A stretch of 64,000 bases of DNA. Origin: a virus. Positions 1 to 8,216 of the stretch are shown in pieces. The position numbers were made by a program, and so were the translations under genes. Location of the stretch: the IMG/VR virus record IMGVR_UViG_3300046660_000488, positions 124,001 to 188,000 of that record; one strand, 5' to 3'. The notes beneath the pieces were generated by a model. The model had not been told where the DNA came from. It was given only the letters and a program-made list of their open reading frames with translations, and searched no databases. Each line of letters opens with the position of its first letter. The stretch's first letter is position 1.

Positions 1-507
1 TATGCGTTCCGTGACGAATTGCTGGCGCGCACCGGCGCCCGCAGCCAGCGCATCCAGCAAGGCTACGTCGGTGAGCACATTCGCTTCCGGCTGTCCCAGA
101 CGGCGTCGTATCTGCGGACGTTCAACGCCTTCATGACCTTCAAGATGAAGGTCGGGGACGAACTGATCGAGATCGAGACCGACATGGCGCTCGCTGATTT
201 CCGCAAGCTCTGGGAGTCCGACAAGGTCGAGCGCAAGCTTATCAAGGAACGCATCTGCGTTCCGCACTACAACAACACGTGGGAAGTCGATTTCTTCATC
301 GAACCGGCCGACGTCGGCAATGGATTCGAGAAAATCTACATGGTCATGGCAGAGGTCGAACTGCCGCCCGGCAGGCTCCTGCCGTCAAGCGTGCCGAAAT
401 TCATCAACGACAACCTGATCTATTTGGTTGAGCCCAACGACCTGCGGTTCGTCAACGCCCGCCTCGGCACGCCGGACGAGGTCCGCGCACTGGTCGCCAG
501 CCTCTAG
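1..507 (+). CDS. CYTH-domain triphosphatase, 5' end cut by window edge
   Basis: The frame is open from base 1 (encoding YAFRDELLAR...) to the stop at 507, so the true start lies outside the window. The visible part is the body of a CYTH (triphosphate tunnel) domain: IQQGY, an RFR pair, a TFK strand, an EIE strand, a KER strand, EVDFF, and AEVEL near the end. The usual N-terminal ExExK strand is missing only because of the cut. CYTH enzymes hydrolyse inorganic triphosphate, ThTP or the 5'-triphosphate of RNA with metal ions; which substrate is used here cannot be told. It overlaps the converging minus-strand gene by 4 bases. Confidence 0.75.
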   Translation, partial: YAFRDELLARTGARSQRIQQGYVGEHIRFRLSQTASYLRTFNAFMTFKMKVGDELIEIETDMALADFRKLWESDKVERKLIKERICVPHYNNTWEVDFFIEPADVGNGFEKIYMVMAEVELPPGRLLPSSVPKFINDNLIYLVEPNDLRFVNARLGTPDEVRALVASL

Positions 508-1802
508 CGTTTCTTGATCGGCGCGAAGCGCATGCGGCTGGTGGGGATCACCACGCTGGCGTTGAACTCGCCGATGAAATTGGCGGGCATGTCGCTGGCC
601 TGCCACGGGTCGCGGTCCCAGCCTTGGGATCGCGGCGATCCCTTCATTTCGTAATTGCCGACGTTGTCGCGGCGAATGTCGCCGTTGTAATACTCGCTGT
701 CGTGGTTGTCGTTCTCAGTTTCCAACTCGGCGGCGCGCGCATTGGCTTCGTCAGCCGTGTTGAACGTTTCCTTGTGCGTGACGTCGTCGGCGTACTCTTC
801 GCCGTTCCACTTCGCTCGATAGTAAGTCACCGTGTATTTCATCGGTGTGCGGAAGTAGATCACGCACGGAAACTTGTCTCCACCGGCCTTCAGCACGCGG
901 GCCGCGCGGTGGCGACCTTCGTGGCCCTTGACCTTCCCGGTCTCTTGAACCACCCGCAGGAACGGGATGTTGTAAGAGGACTTGTTGAAGTCTGGGTCCG
1001 TCCCCTTCTTGAAATCGTCGAGCGACACCTTGGCGTCGTCCAGCACGTCCTGATACTCGCGCTCGTTCGTCGTCGTCAGACGGATGAAGTCGGCCGGGTT
1101 CATGACGCAGATCATCGCGCCATACATGCTGCGCGCATGCTTCACGCCGCCCTTGTTCAGCGGTAGGCGGACGGTCTCTTCGTTCACCGCGTTGGCGGCC
1201 CGCTCCAGATCGTCCCGCGTGCCGCGCGCCATGACCTCGACCCGGTCGGCCGGGATCGCGTCCGTGATGGCCACCACGCCCATGCCCAAGGTGTGCTTGG
1301 CGCGCCAGCCGTCCTGATCGGTGTAGGCGATCTTGACCAGCACGTTGTTCGCGCCCGGCTCGGCGTAGTTCAGGTCAGGCTCTGCTGAGGCGTGGACGAT
1401 AGGACGGCCGCGAAAGACGCCGCTGGACGATCCGTTCGTGTACTCGGCGTCGGACATCACGCGATAGAGGTGCTTGGGCGGCTCGCCGTCCTGTGTGCGC
1501 GGCAGGACGCGGCCATCCTTGAAGGGACCTTCGATCAGGCCCTCGACCACCGGAGCCTTCTTGTTGGCGGGTTTGCCGTCATCGCCGTAGAAGGTCTGCT
1601 TGCCGGTCTTGTCCTTGTTCGGGGTGTCCTTGGCGCCGGTGGTGTGACCAAAGCCTGTCCACGTCGGCGGCAGGCCGTTGTCATCGACGGTGTTGCCGAA
1701 TTTGGAAGCCTGACGCTTCGTCTCGCCCGGCCCCACGTCGCAGGTGGAGTTGATGCCGGGGACCACGAGGCCAAGTTCAGAAAGGATTTCACGAGCGCGC
1801 AT
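504..1802 (-). CDS. capsid-tagged protein with ART-like and ParB-like regions
   Basis: A 432-residue protein. The N-terminus MRAREILSE-LG resembles the T4 capsid-targeting peptide, with an L-x-E site for a gp21-type prohead protease. Residues about 110-190 (LYRVMSDAEY, then GRPIVHASAEP) look like an ADP-ribosyltransferase fold, and about 290-310 (KVKGHEGRHRA) carry the GxEGRHRA signature of ParB/sulfiredoxin-like proteins. A late promoter TAAATA lies exactly 5 bases before the ATG, so the mRNA is predicted leaderless. I infer an internal head protein injected with DNA; the enzymatic activity is unproven. The fold assignments are pattern matches by eye. Confidence 0.7.
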   Translation of the reverse strand: MRAREILSELGLVVPGINSTCDVGPGETKRQASKFGNTVDDNGLPPTWTGFGHTTGAKDTPNKDKTGKQTFYGDDGKPANKKAPVVEGLIEGPFKDGRVLPRTQDGEPPKHLYRVMSDAEYTNGSSSGVFRGRPIVHASAEPDLNYAEPGANNVLVKIAYTDQDGWRAKHTLGMGVVAITDAIPADRVEVMARGTRDDLERAANAVNEETVRLPLNKGGVKHARSMYGAMICVMNPADFIRLTTTNEREYQDVLDDAKVSLDDFKKGTDPDFNKSSYNIPFLRVVQETGKVKGHEGRHRAARVLKAGGDKFPCVIYFRTPMKYTVTYYRAKWNGEEYADDVTHKETFNTADEANARAAELETENDNHDSEYYNGDIRRDNVGNYEMKGSPRSQGWDRDPWQASDMPANFIGEFNASVVIPTSRMRFAPIKKR

Positions 1803-1807
1803 TGCTG

Positions 1808-1813
1808 TATTTA
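1808..1813 (-). promoter_or_regulatory. T4-like late promoter, leaderless
   Basis: TAAATA on the minus strand (preceded by GA), followed by 5 bases and then the ATG at 1802. In T4 the late -10 element places transcription start about 6 bases further, which is the A of this ATG. Confidence 0.7.
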
Positions 1814-1848
1814 TCGACCACAGTTTTCACAGATGCTACTGTTTCTTA

Positions 1849-2562
1849 ATGAAGATCGCAGTCATCACAGCATACTACAACGAGACGTTCGAACAACTGA
1901 TGAAGTGTCACGACAGCGTCGTGAAGCAAAGCGGAGACGTCACGCACTTCATGGTCTCGGACGGCAAGCCCCATCCCGATATTGATTACTGGAACGGCGT
2001 GGTCCACATCAAGATTCCGAACCACGGTGACTACGGTGATACGCCGCGCGGCGTTGGTTCTGCTTCAGCCGCAGCCCAAGGCTACGATGCGATCTGCTTC
2101 CTCGACGCCGACAACTGGTACGAGCCCGATCACATCGAGAACATGCTGTACGCGGTCGAGACGACCGGCGCTCAAGTCGTGACGATGGCGCGCCACATCT
2201 ACACCAAGGATTTCCGCCTGCTGGGCATGTGCCACGAATCTGACGGCCTCACGTTCAACGACACCAACTGCTACTTCATCACCCGTCCGGCCTTCCCGGC
2301 TTGCGCGGCGTGGATGTTCAAGGATCAGTCGGACGGCATCGTCGGAGACCGCCGGTTCTGGGAAGCGATCAAGACGGGCGGCTACTCGCGCGCTCACGTC
2401 GCCGCGCCGACGATCAACTACGTCTCGACGCTGGCGTTCCACTACCAGATGTTTGGCGAAACTCCGCCGGACGACTCGAAGGTGATCGTCAAGAAGACGT
2501 ATGACGAGCCGTTCACGATGGTCAGCTACGCCGAGTTCAAGAAGCTTTCCGGTCAGAGGTAG
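1849..2562 (+). CDS. GT-A (family 2-like) glycosyltransferase
   Basis: A 237-residue protein starting MKIAVITAYYNE, the usual opening strand of family 2 glycosyltransferases. The metal-binding D-x-D appears as LDADNWYEPDH around residues 84-94, followed by a helix and a TVVTM-like strand. The start at 1849 is preferred over the in-frame upstream codon at 1744, because that would overlap the divergent capsid-tagged gene. It presumably moves a sugar from a nucleotide donor to DNA, a virion protein or a host glycan. It converges on the minus gene at 2553 with a short overlap. Confidence 0.75.
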   Translation: MKIAVITAYYNETFEQLMKCHDSVVKQSGDVTHFMVSDGKPHPDIDYWNGVVHIKIPNHGDYGDTPRGVGSASAAAQGYDAICFLDADNWYEPDHIENMLYAVETTGAQVVTMARHIYTKDFRLLGMCHESDGLTFNDTNCYFITRPAFPACAAWMFKDQSDGIVGDRRFWEAIKTGGYSRAHVAAPTINYVSTLAFHYQMFGETPPDDSKVIVKKTYDEPFTMVSYAEFKKLSGQR

Positions 2563-3437
2563 ACGTTGTTGTCGCCTTTCAGGTAGGCGATGATGTCCTT
2601 GGCGCCGCGATAGACGCGCTTGTCGCTGTTGGTCCGGACCGTCAGGGAAATCCACGGGGCGGCCTGATAGCGGGCTGTGAACAGCAGGCGAGCGGCTTTC
2701 ATGGCGGCGGTGTCGTTCAGGGCGAACACGGTCGCCTCGTAATTCTCGCCGTTGGCGTGGACGGATACGGCCGCCCAGCCCTTCTGCTCAGCCACACCAA
2801 GGGCCTTAACGAGACTGGGGACACCGGCGACCCCGAACGTGTCCGGACTGGCCTTCAGGGCGTCGTGGTGGGTCTTGTTGATGTCGAAGGCCTTGAAGAC
2901 CTTGTCGTTGATGTTGACCCACGCCTTGTAGTCGCGCGCACGGCTCGCAGCGGCGCTCTTTGCCTGCTGGTACGTCGCGTCTGATTTACCGATCTGGTGC
3001 AGAAGGCGCGGCAGGCTGTTGATGAAGTCCCAGTCGTTGGCCGGGTTGCCGTTGAACGATTTGTGGTCGATGGCGTGAGGCTGGCCCAGCACCTTGCCGT
3101 CCATGGCGATCAGCAGCATTTTCTTGGCCGCGCCGGACATGAAGATGGCCTTGCTGTCAGGGTGCAGCAGGCTCATGGCCTTGGCCATTTCCTTGTAGAC
3201 CTTCGAATTCCCCCAGAGGTTCAGGTGAGACAGACGCTTGCCGTCGAACGCCCACAGGACGACGGGGAATTTCTGACCATCGCCGATCAGTTCGAAGATG
3301 GCCTTGCGGACGAAGTTCGGATCGCTGAAATCGTTTTTGTGGATGGTCGAATCCCCACCGGCGTAGTCCGCCCACTGCGGCTGCGTCGAGCGCTCGAACA
3401 GGGTTCGTGCAAGCGATTTCTGAATTCTTTTGGCCAT
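2553..3437 (-). CDS. hypothetical protein with late leaderless promoter
   Basis: A 294-residue protein of unknown function. The start MAKRIQKS is chosen because TAAATA lies exactly 5 bases upstream (3443-3448), as for other late genes here; the frame is open further upstream to 3554 but without supporting signals. The N-terminus contains an L-F-E site at residues 13-15, similar to the prohead protease sites of the capsid-tagged proteins, but the tag is longer and more basic. Basic and aromatic residues are spread along the chain; no known domain is recognised. Confidence 0.7.
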   Translation of the reverse strand: MAKRIQKSLARTLFERSTQPQWADYAGGDSTIHKNDFSDPNFVRKAIFELIGDGQKFPVVLWAFDGKRLSHLNLWGNSKVYKEMAKAMSLLHPDSKAIFMSGAAKKMLLIAMDGKVLGQPHAIDHKSFNGNPANDWDFINSLPRLLHQIGKSDATYQQAKSAAASRARDYKAWVNINDKVFKAFDINKTHHDALKASPDTFGVAGVPSLVKALGVAEQKGWAAVSVHANGENYEATVFALNDTAAMKAARLLFTARYQAAPWISLTVRTNSDKRVYRGAKDIIAYLKGDNNVYL

Positions 3438-3442
3438 AGGCA

Positions 3443-3448
3443 TATTTA
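3443..3448 (-). promoter_or_regulatory. T4-like late promoter, leaderless
   Basis: TAAATA on the minus strand with TGCCT between it and the ATG at 3437. The remaining divergent region 3449-3620 has no gene that I can support. Confidence 0.65.
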
Positions 3449-3626
3449 GGCAATTTCGTTTCCCAGTCCGAAAAACGAGCTTGCCACCCGGCCGGTGTTT
3501 CCCTATCCATGTCCACGACGCGCCCTTGCTCAGTCTCGGTTTCACCGATTTCACGAGACGACCCGGCCAGACAGGGTTGGGCCTATCTGGTTGATAGCAA
3601 GCGGCGCGTCTCCCTACCGAATTTGG

Positions 3627-3656
3627 TTGACCAGAATTAACCCACCTGATTAGGTT
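3627..3656 (+). promoter_or_regulatory. sigma70-like promoter with TTGGTTGACC element
   Basis: TTGACC at 3627-3632, an 18-base spacer, then TAGGTT at 3651-3656. The predicted +1 falls on the ATG at 3662, and no Shine-Dalgarno sequence is seen. Confidence 0.6.
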
Positions 3657-3661
3657 GGGGC

Positions 3662-4177
3662 ATGATCTCCGTGACCCATTATTTCCTCGCCGTCACCGGC
3701 ATGTTCGCCCTCGGGTGCATCGTTGGCTACGTGATTTGCCAGTACCGGGCACAGCGGCAGATGGAAGAGTTGGCCAAGCATCACTGGAAGAACCGTGAGG
3801 CTCTTATCGGCGCGGTGACCATGGTCTCCGGCGACATCATCGACGCCATTGACGTCGTGAACACCGACCGCAATTTCGAGAACCTTCATCGCCGCCTGAT
3901 CAAGCTTGGCGAAGAGTACGGCGAAGCCTCGGAAGCCTACCTCGCCTCGACCAGCAGCCGCAGCTACAAGAAGCTGACCTACGCCGATCTGCGCGAGGAA
4001 TTGGCCGACACGGTCATCGTGGCCGTCGATCTGGCCCTGACGCGCACCCCGGACCAAATCGCCTCTGGCCTGACCACCAACCAAGCCAAGTCTGAATTCG
4101 CCAACATCATCGGCCGCAAGCTCCTGAAGTGGGTCGAAAATCGTCAACGCGGTCTGGTCATGACCGATGCGGAGTAG
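3662..4177 (+). CDS. membrane-anchored MazG-like NTP pyrophosphohydrolase
   Basis: A 171-residue protein. Residues about 6-27 form one transmembrane helix (FLAVTGMFALGCIVGYVI), followed by a helical domain with the MazG metal-binding pattern: EEYGEASEAY near residues 83-92 and REELADTVI about 30 residues later. MazG-like enzymes cut NTPs or dNTPs to the monophosphate and pyrophosphate. Phage MazG proteins are usually soluble, so the anchor is unusual. The gene starts at the predicted transcription start and is followed by the lipoprotein gene 4 bases after its stop. Confidence 0.75.
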   Translation: MISVTHYFLAVTGMFALGCIVGYVICQYRAQRQMEELAKHHWKNREALIGAVTMVSGDIIDAIDVVNTDRNFENLHRRLIKLGEEYGEASEAYLASTSSRSYKKLTYADLREELADTVIVAVDLALTRTPDQIASGLTTNQAKSEFANIIGRKLLKWVENRQRGLVMTDAE

Positions 4178-4181
4178 CACC

Positions 4182-4460
4182 ATGAAATTCGCCAAGATCG
4201 CCCTCATTGTGGGCGCCGCCGTCTCTCTGTCCGCCTGCACGGTCGGCAAGGGCAAGGTTACCGACATGCTGGAGGCGGACGGCTACACGGACGTCAACGT
4301 CAAGGGCCACGCATGGTTCGGGTGTTCTGACGGCGACGACGCCACGCAAGCGTTCGAGGCCACCAAGAACGGCCACCGCGTCAAGGGCGTCGTCTGCGGC
4401 CACGTCGTGCCGTGGGGCAAGGCTCCGACGACCCGGATTCAGAGCGCCAAGAAGCTCTGA
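4182..4460 (+). CDS. small lipoprotein
   Basis: A 92-residue protein with a lipoprotein signal peptide: MKFAK, a hydrophobic stretch, then the lipobox LSAC with Cys around residue 20. The mature part is small and has two more cysteines. A GGAG site lies 8 bases before the ATG. Phage lipoproteins of this size often act at the host envelope, for example in superinfection exclusion, but nothing specific shows that here. Confidence 0.75.
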   Translation: MKFAKIALIVGAAVSLSACTVGKGKVTDMLEADGYTDVNVKGHAWFGCSDGDDATQAFEATKNGHRVKGVVCGHVVPWGKAPTTRIQSAKKL

Positions 4461-4463
4461 CCG

Positions 4464-4826
4464 ATGAAGACCGTCGATTACCTCACGTTCTGTGATCTTC
4501 CGAACGGCACGATCTACCGTGAAGTGGAGGTCAACAAGGACGGTGGCCATGGCCTTCCGGGCGAACTTAGTGTTCGTTTCGACGTTTTGCGCGATGACGA
4601 TGGCTGGCCCCGAGACTTCGTCGAAGGTCGCATGATCGTCGAGTCCGGAGACAATCGCGCCCATTATGGCTGCGGCCGGTGGGGTCTGTTCGAATACGAC
4701 AATTTGTACATCGTCTACGACGAATTGGACATTAGGCACACGGTTCGGTTCCTGACCGATCCGATGGAGTTCTTCAATCTCTATGACCACAAGCAGCAAC
4801 GAATTCCCGAAGATAAAGATCGGTGA
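4464..4826 (+). CDS. hypothetical protein
   Basis: A 120-residue acidic protein that I do not recognise. It starts 3 bases after the lipoprotein gene and its 3' end overlaps the next gene by 44 bases, so the three genes are one transcription unit. It has many aromatic and acidic residues and no membrane segment. Confidence 0.7.
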   Translation: MKTVDYLTFCDLPNGTIYREVEVNKDGGHGLPGELSVRFDVLRDDDGWPRDFVEGRMIVESGDNRAHYGCGRWGLFEYDNLYIVYDELDIRHTVRFLTDPMEFFNLYDHKQQRIPEDKDR

Positions 4827-5463
4827 TCGGATCGAAGTCACGCTGCAACAGCCTTACGGCAATCCGCCGTGGACATTGTGGCATGGCTATCTCGTGGCCG
4901 AATTCAACATCTACGGCGACCGGTTAGACGCCCACGATCAAATGGTCATTCTGGGTGACACACAGGACGGCGGTGGTCAGCCGATCAGCTTCCGCCGGGA
5001 TCAGGTGTTCCCCGAATTTGGCTCCATCCGGCATCTGGGCTACACCGACAAGCTGGAGAAACGCTTCGAACGTCTGTGGCGTGAGCGCCACCGTCCTCGG
5101 AAATGGTGGAACCGGTTGTCCGCTCTCCGCGAGGAAGAGTTGGACTCGCAGATCGAGACGATCCAGATGTCCTTGGCGGCTTTCAGGCTGGCCCAAGACA
5201 TCGCCTACACGCTCAAGGGAAAACCCGCTCGCAGTGAAATAATCACGCGCGTCGGTGCTTACCTCAAGCCCGGCTCTCCAGTCAGTGTGCGTATTCCGGA
5301 GAGAAGCGGAGGTCCGATAACAGTCAATGGCAAGTTCGTTGCTGATTTCAGGGGCTGGCGTTTCTTCCAATTCGACCACGGTGGAACACATGCTTACCGC
5401 GTGCCAGACGTGCAGCCCATTCGAAAGAAAAGAAAGGTTGCAACCAAGGTGAACATCGCTTAA
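4783..5463 (+). CDS. hypothetical protein
   Basis: A 226-residue protein of unknown function, beginning inside the 3' end of the preceding gene in another frame. The middle is helical and charged (about residues 90-150), and the C-terminus is basic (PIRKKRKVATKVN), so nucleic-acid contact is possible but unproven. Confidence 0.7.
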   Translation: MTTSSNEFPKIKIGDRIEVTLQQPYGNPPWTLWHGYLVAEFNIYGDRLDAHDQMVILGDTQDGGGQPISFRRDQVFPEFGSIRHLGYTDKLEKRFERLWRERHRPRKWWNRLSALREEELDSQIETIQMSLAAFRLAQDIAYTLKGKPARSEIITRVGAYLKPGSPVSVRIPERSGGPITVNGKFVADFRGWRFFQFDHGGTHAYRVPDVQPIRKKRKVATKVNIA

Positions 5464-5494
5464 GGTGAAGTTGAACTTTGGATAGGAGATCGTC

Positions 5495-5599
5495 GTGAAG
5501 ACGTTCGGCGCTACGCAGCGACAAGGAAACGGAGCACCCCGTGCGATGGCCATTGAAGCCACTCGCACGTGCACGCTCCGACGCCTGCGCGCTCGCTGA
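5495..5599 (+). CDS. possible 34-residue basic peptide
   Basis: A short ORF with a GTG start preceded by TAGGAG at a good distance (ribosome site near 5483-5488). The product is Arg-rich at its C-terminus (CTLRRLRARAR-like). It fills the 170-base gap before alkB. There is no other support, so it may be only a leader. Confidence 0.35.
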   Translation: MKTFGATQRQGNGAPRAMAIEATRTCTLRRLRAR

Positions 5600-5634
5600 A
5601 CCCCACGACCATCACTATTCATAGGAGGCCCGGC

Positions 5635-6207
5635 GTGGCCAAAGAACCGAAAGCCGTGATCGAAGCAACCGATCCGGTCAAGTACATCCCCAACTTCATC
5701 AGCAACCCGGACGAAATCTTCGCCGCGTTGTGGGACAATCTGGACTGGGAGAGAAGGGAGAATACCCCGAGAAGGGAGTATTGGGCCAACTCTCTGGACA
5801 GAGCGTACTCGTACCCGTCCAAATTCGGGATGAAGACTTACTACCCGAGGCCGTCCGTGCCCGAGATCGACGCTGTCTCCGCAGCCTTGGAGTCCTATTT
5901 GGGCTTCAAGTATGAGGGCTGCTTCCTGAACGGCTACGAGAACGGCGCCGACACCTTGGGGCCGCACGCCGACGACGACCCCGGCATCGATCACAATTTC
6001 CCCATCGCCGTCGTGACGGTCGGCTGTAAGAGGGAAATCGAGTTCATGGAAATGGCCACCAAGAGGAAGGTCAGGGTCATGCTGGAGCCGGGTTCTCTGT
6101 TCCTGATGGAGCCGGGAATGCAGTCCACCCACTTGCACAAGATTCCTCCGGCTGGCTTCGTCGCCACCCCGAGGATCAGCCTGACCTTCAGGAAACTGAT
6201 CGCATGA
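5635..6207 (+). CDS. alkB: AlkB-like 2-oxoglutarate/Fe(II) dioxygenase
   Basis: The GTG at 5635 is chosen because AGGAGG lies 6 bases upstream; it gives 190 residues. Iron ligands are visible as HAD (H111, D113) and a later His in THLHK (about 166-168). The C-terminal PRISLTFRK (about 179-187) is the R-x5-R signature of AlkB that binds 2-oxoglutarate. The family removes alkyl lesions from DNA or RNA bases by oxidation. In a phage it could protect viral nucleic acid or edit RNA. It overlaps the next gene by ATGA, so translation is coupled. Confidence 0.85.
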   Translation: MAKEPKAVIEATDPVKYIPNFISNPDEIFAALWDNLDWERRENTPRREYWANSLDRAYSYPSKFGMKTYYPRPSVPEIDAVSAALESYLGFKYEGCFLNGYENGADTLGPHADDDPGIDHNFPIAVVTVGCKREIEFMEMATKRKVRVMLEPGSLFLMEPGMQSTHLHKIPPAGFVATPRISLTFRKLIA

Positions 6208-6482
6208 TCCACACGTTCTGGGCGGCCCGTTCCAAACAGGCCTATCGCAACCACCATGGTGGGCCGCCGGTGGATCGTCCGATCCAGTTCGCCTATGAAT
6301 TCGATGTGGGTTCTTACCTGACCCGCTCGAACGGGTTTCAGCCGGGCTTCGCAGAGGCCCGGCTGTTTCCAACCGCCGCGAAGGCCAAACAAAACGTCCG
6401 GTCCAGCAGCAGCGTCATCAAGGTCGATGACTTCGACGCATGGTTTGAGATCGTTCCAGTCGAAGTCAAGGAACCGGCATGA
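6204..6482 (+). CDS. hypothetical protein
   Basis: A 92-residue protein overlapped by ATGA at both ends with alkB and the next gene, so it is part of one operon. It is not recognised. The middle is rich in aromatic residues and the C-terminus is acidic. Confidence 0.7.
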   Translation: MIHTFWAARSKQAYRNHHGGPPVDRPIQFAYEFDVGSYLTRSNGFQPGFAEARLFPTAAKAKQNVRSSSSVIKVDDFDAWFEIVPVEVKEPA

Positions 6483-6868
6483 GCGTCCACCGCGTTGAGG
6501 TGACCAGCCATGGTCCGGAGCACCTTCAGAAGATTCTGGGCCTAATTCTGACGTCGCCGAGCCAGAAATTCGCCAACGTCCAAATCCCGCCGCATGAGTC
6601 CACCTTCTCCGCATGGCGGGTCAAGGATGGCGTGCTGTTCTTCGGGACGAGCTACGGATCGTCGGCCAAGGACGAGTGGACGAAATTCCCATGCTCGATG
6701 ACCGGCGCCATGGTCGTTCCGATCATCACCGCGTGGCTCGGCGACCAGAAATATCCTCCCCAGCCGCCGTTTGACGGCGACTCCGTCAAGGGATACCTGA
6801 TCAAGACGCGGGTCGGCTATGAGGGCGATTTCTCCGTCGAACCGGCGTGGGTCCATTACGGCAAGTAG
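6479..6868 (+). CDS. hypothetical protein
   Basis: A 129-residue protein, translationally coupled by ATGA to the preceding gene and abutting the ATPase gene. No motif is recognised; the composition is that of a soluble alpha/beta protein. Confidence 0.7.
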   Translation: MSVHRVEVTSHGPEHLQKILGLILTSPSQKFANVQIPPHESTFSAWRVKDGVLFFGTSYGSSAKDEWTKFPCSMTGAMVVPIITAWLGDQKYPPQPPFDGDSVKGYLIKTRVGYEGDFSVEPAWVHYGK

Positions 6869-7582
6869 ATGTTCATCAGCCACATTCGCGCGAAGAACCT
6901 GAAGCCACACGCGGATTGCATCCGGAGCTTCAGTTTCGAAATGAATTTCCGCCATCCGGTGTCGATCATCCACGGCGCGAACGGCTCGGGCAAATCCACT
7001 TTCTTCCGGTTCTTGGCCATGCTGGTCGGGACCGACGAGGCCCACGAGAAGATCGTCCGGCAGATGACGGTGGAAGAGTTCGCGATCCGCGTGGAGGACG
7101 ACGAGCGCCTAACGTCGGCTTCCATGATCGGTCGCGGCATCGAGCGATACGCCATCGACGAGTTTCGAGCCAAGCTCCCGCGCCGCGCCACCTATGACGA
7201 TGGCCACGGCCAACAGTTCGTCAGCGAGTACCGGCCGCCGGAGCAGAACTCGCGCGGCATCCACAAGGCCATGCGTCTGTTCAAGAACATGCCGCACATC
7301 GAATACAAGCGCGGCAAGAGCATGTGCGTCGCTGGCCCGAGCAGCAGTCAGGTACGGCTCATCGGCGTCGGGTTGCTGCGCGCACCCAAGGACATCCCGA
7401 TGCTGCTCGACGACGTCGATACCGGCTATGGTGAGAACGTGGCCAAGCATTTCAACACCCTGATCGGCGACATCCCCGGCCAACAGGTGATCATGTCCTG
7501 CCGAAACTTCGACACGATGAGCGCCTACGTCACCACGACCTTGCAGCGCAACGAAATGCTATTCTCGTCCAATGAGTGGTGA
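6869..7582 (+). CDS. small SMC/RecF-like ABC ATPase
   Basis: A 237-residue ATPase. Walker A is HGANGSGKST (residues 35-44). PSSSQVR near 165 resembles a weak ABC signature, and the Walker B region reads MLLDDVDTG, with Asp where the catalytic Glu usually stands. There is no room for a long coiled coil, so it is a minimal head domain. Such proteins in phages act in DNA repair, overcoming-lysogenization-like or defence roles, none of which can be assigned here. It overlaps the next gene by 11 bases. Confidence 0.7.
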   Translation: MFISHIRAKNLKPHADCIRSFSFEMNFRHPVSIIHGANGSGKSTFFRFLAMLVGTDEAHEKIVRQMTVEEFAIRVEDDERLTSASMIGRGIERYAIDEFRAKLPRRATYDDGHGQQFVSEYRPPEQNSRGIHKAMRLFKNMPHIEYKRGKSMCVAGPSSSQVRLIGVGLLRAPKDIPMLLDDVDTGYGENVAKHFNTLIGDIPGQQVIMSCRNFDTMSAYVTTTLQRNEMLFSSNEW

Positions 7583-7922
7583 CGTCATCCGGGTCGATTG
7601 CCTGCGCGCCGAGCTTCGCGCGGCTGGAGCGCCCTATCTGGTGTTCCATGACCCCAATGGCCCACATGGCGCGAAGCAACCGTTCCTGTTCGAGTGCTGG
7701 GAGCCGTCACCCGAACCACACGTCTGGGCGCGCCTCTACTACAAGACGTTCGACGATATGAAATTCGTCGTGGACAATCACGTCACCGACTGGCGCGCGG
7801 CCGGAGCCAAACAGGTTTTGACCGAAGACAGCCGCTTCCTAGATTTCGTCTTCCCGCTCGCGGATAATCCAACCGAAAATTCGTTTGCGATCAGTGCCTT
7901 ACGAAAAACTCGATCTCGTTGA
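7572..7922 (+). CDS. hypothetical protein
   Basis: A 116-residue protein starting inside the ATPase gene. It is not recognised. It is the last gene before the tRNA region; its basic tail (ALRKTRSR) ends just before the promoter of the tRNA array. Confidence 0.65.
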   Translation: MSGDVIRVDCLRAELRAAGAPYLVFHDPNGPHGAKQPFLFECWEPSPEPHVWARLYYKTFDDMKFVVDNHVTDWRAAGAKQVLTEDSRFLDFVFPLADNPTENSFAISALRKTRSR

Positions 7923-7933
7923 CTAAATAGTTG

Positions 7934-7963
7934 TTGACGGGATGCTCCTGTCAAACGTATAAA
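7934..7963 (+). promoter_or_regulatory. promoter of the tRNA array
   Basis: TTGACG (7934-7939), an 18-base spacer and TATAAA (7958-7963) form a near-consensus sigma70 promoter. The predicted start is about 7970, just at the ATG of the leader ORF at 7971. Confidence 0.65.
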
Positions 7964-7970
7964 GACAATT

Positions 7971-8114
7971 ATGACCAACGCACCGAACCACTTCCGCACC
8001 CTGACGACCGGCTTTGCCGGTTGCGGCGACGTGCGCGGTATCGGCGGCGGTCGCGGGGAACGAGAACGTTCCGCCGGGCCGCTCGGTCGTACTGGGGATA
8101 CTGTGGGACGCTAA
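7971..8114 (+). CDS. putative Gly-rich leader peptide upstream of tRNA genes
   Basis: A 47-codon ORF beginning at the predicted transcription start. Twelve of its 47 codons are Gly and four more are Asp or Glu, which are exactly the amino acids of the tRNAs that follow. Its TAA stop forms the loop of a perfect 7-bp hairpin (8105-8121). This layout resembles an attenuation leader. Whether it is translated is unknown. Confidence 0.4.
   Translation: MTNAPNHFRTLTTGFAGCGDVRGIGGGRGERERSAGPLGRTGDTVGR
8057..8072 (+). other. hairpin, GGAACG stem
   Basis: A 6-bp perfect stem with the 4-base loop AGAA, inside the leader ORF. Confidence 0.5.
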
Positions 8115-8121
8115 GCGTCCC
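8105..8121 (+). other. hairpin with stop codon as loop
   Basis: GGGACGC, TAA, GCGTCCC: a 7-bp perfect stem whose loop is the stop codon of the leader ORF. No U-run follows, so it may be a processing or attenuation structure. Confidence 0.55.
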
Positions 8122-8163
8122 CGAAACTCTCCCTCCCGTTACGAACGCGAGAATGCCCGGCGA

Positions 8164-8182
8164 CCAGAAAGTATCTTTCTGG
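8164..8182 (+). other. hairpin, CCAGAAAG stem
   Basis: An 8-bp perfect stem with the loop TAT, 35 bases before the first tRNA. Confidence 0.55.
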
Positions 8183-8216
8183 CGGTGAGGCTGTATTTCC
8201 AAAGACAATCTGTAGC

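Noticed and set aside
4924-6372. 482-codon antisense ORF across alkB
   Set aside because: It runs through several well-supported plus-strand genes and has no start signals.
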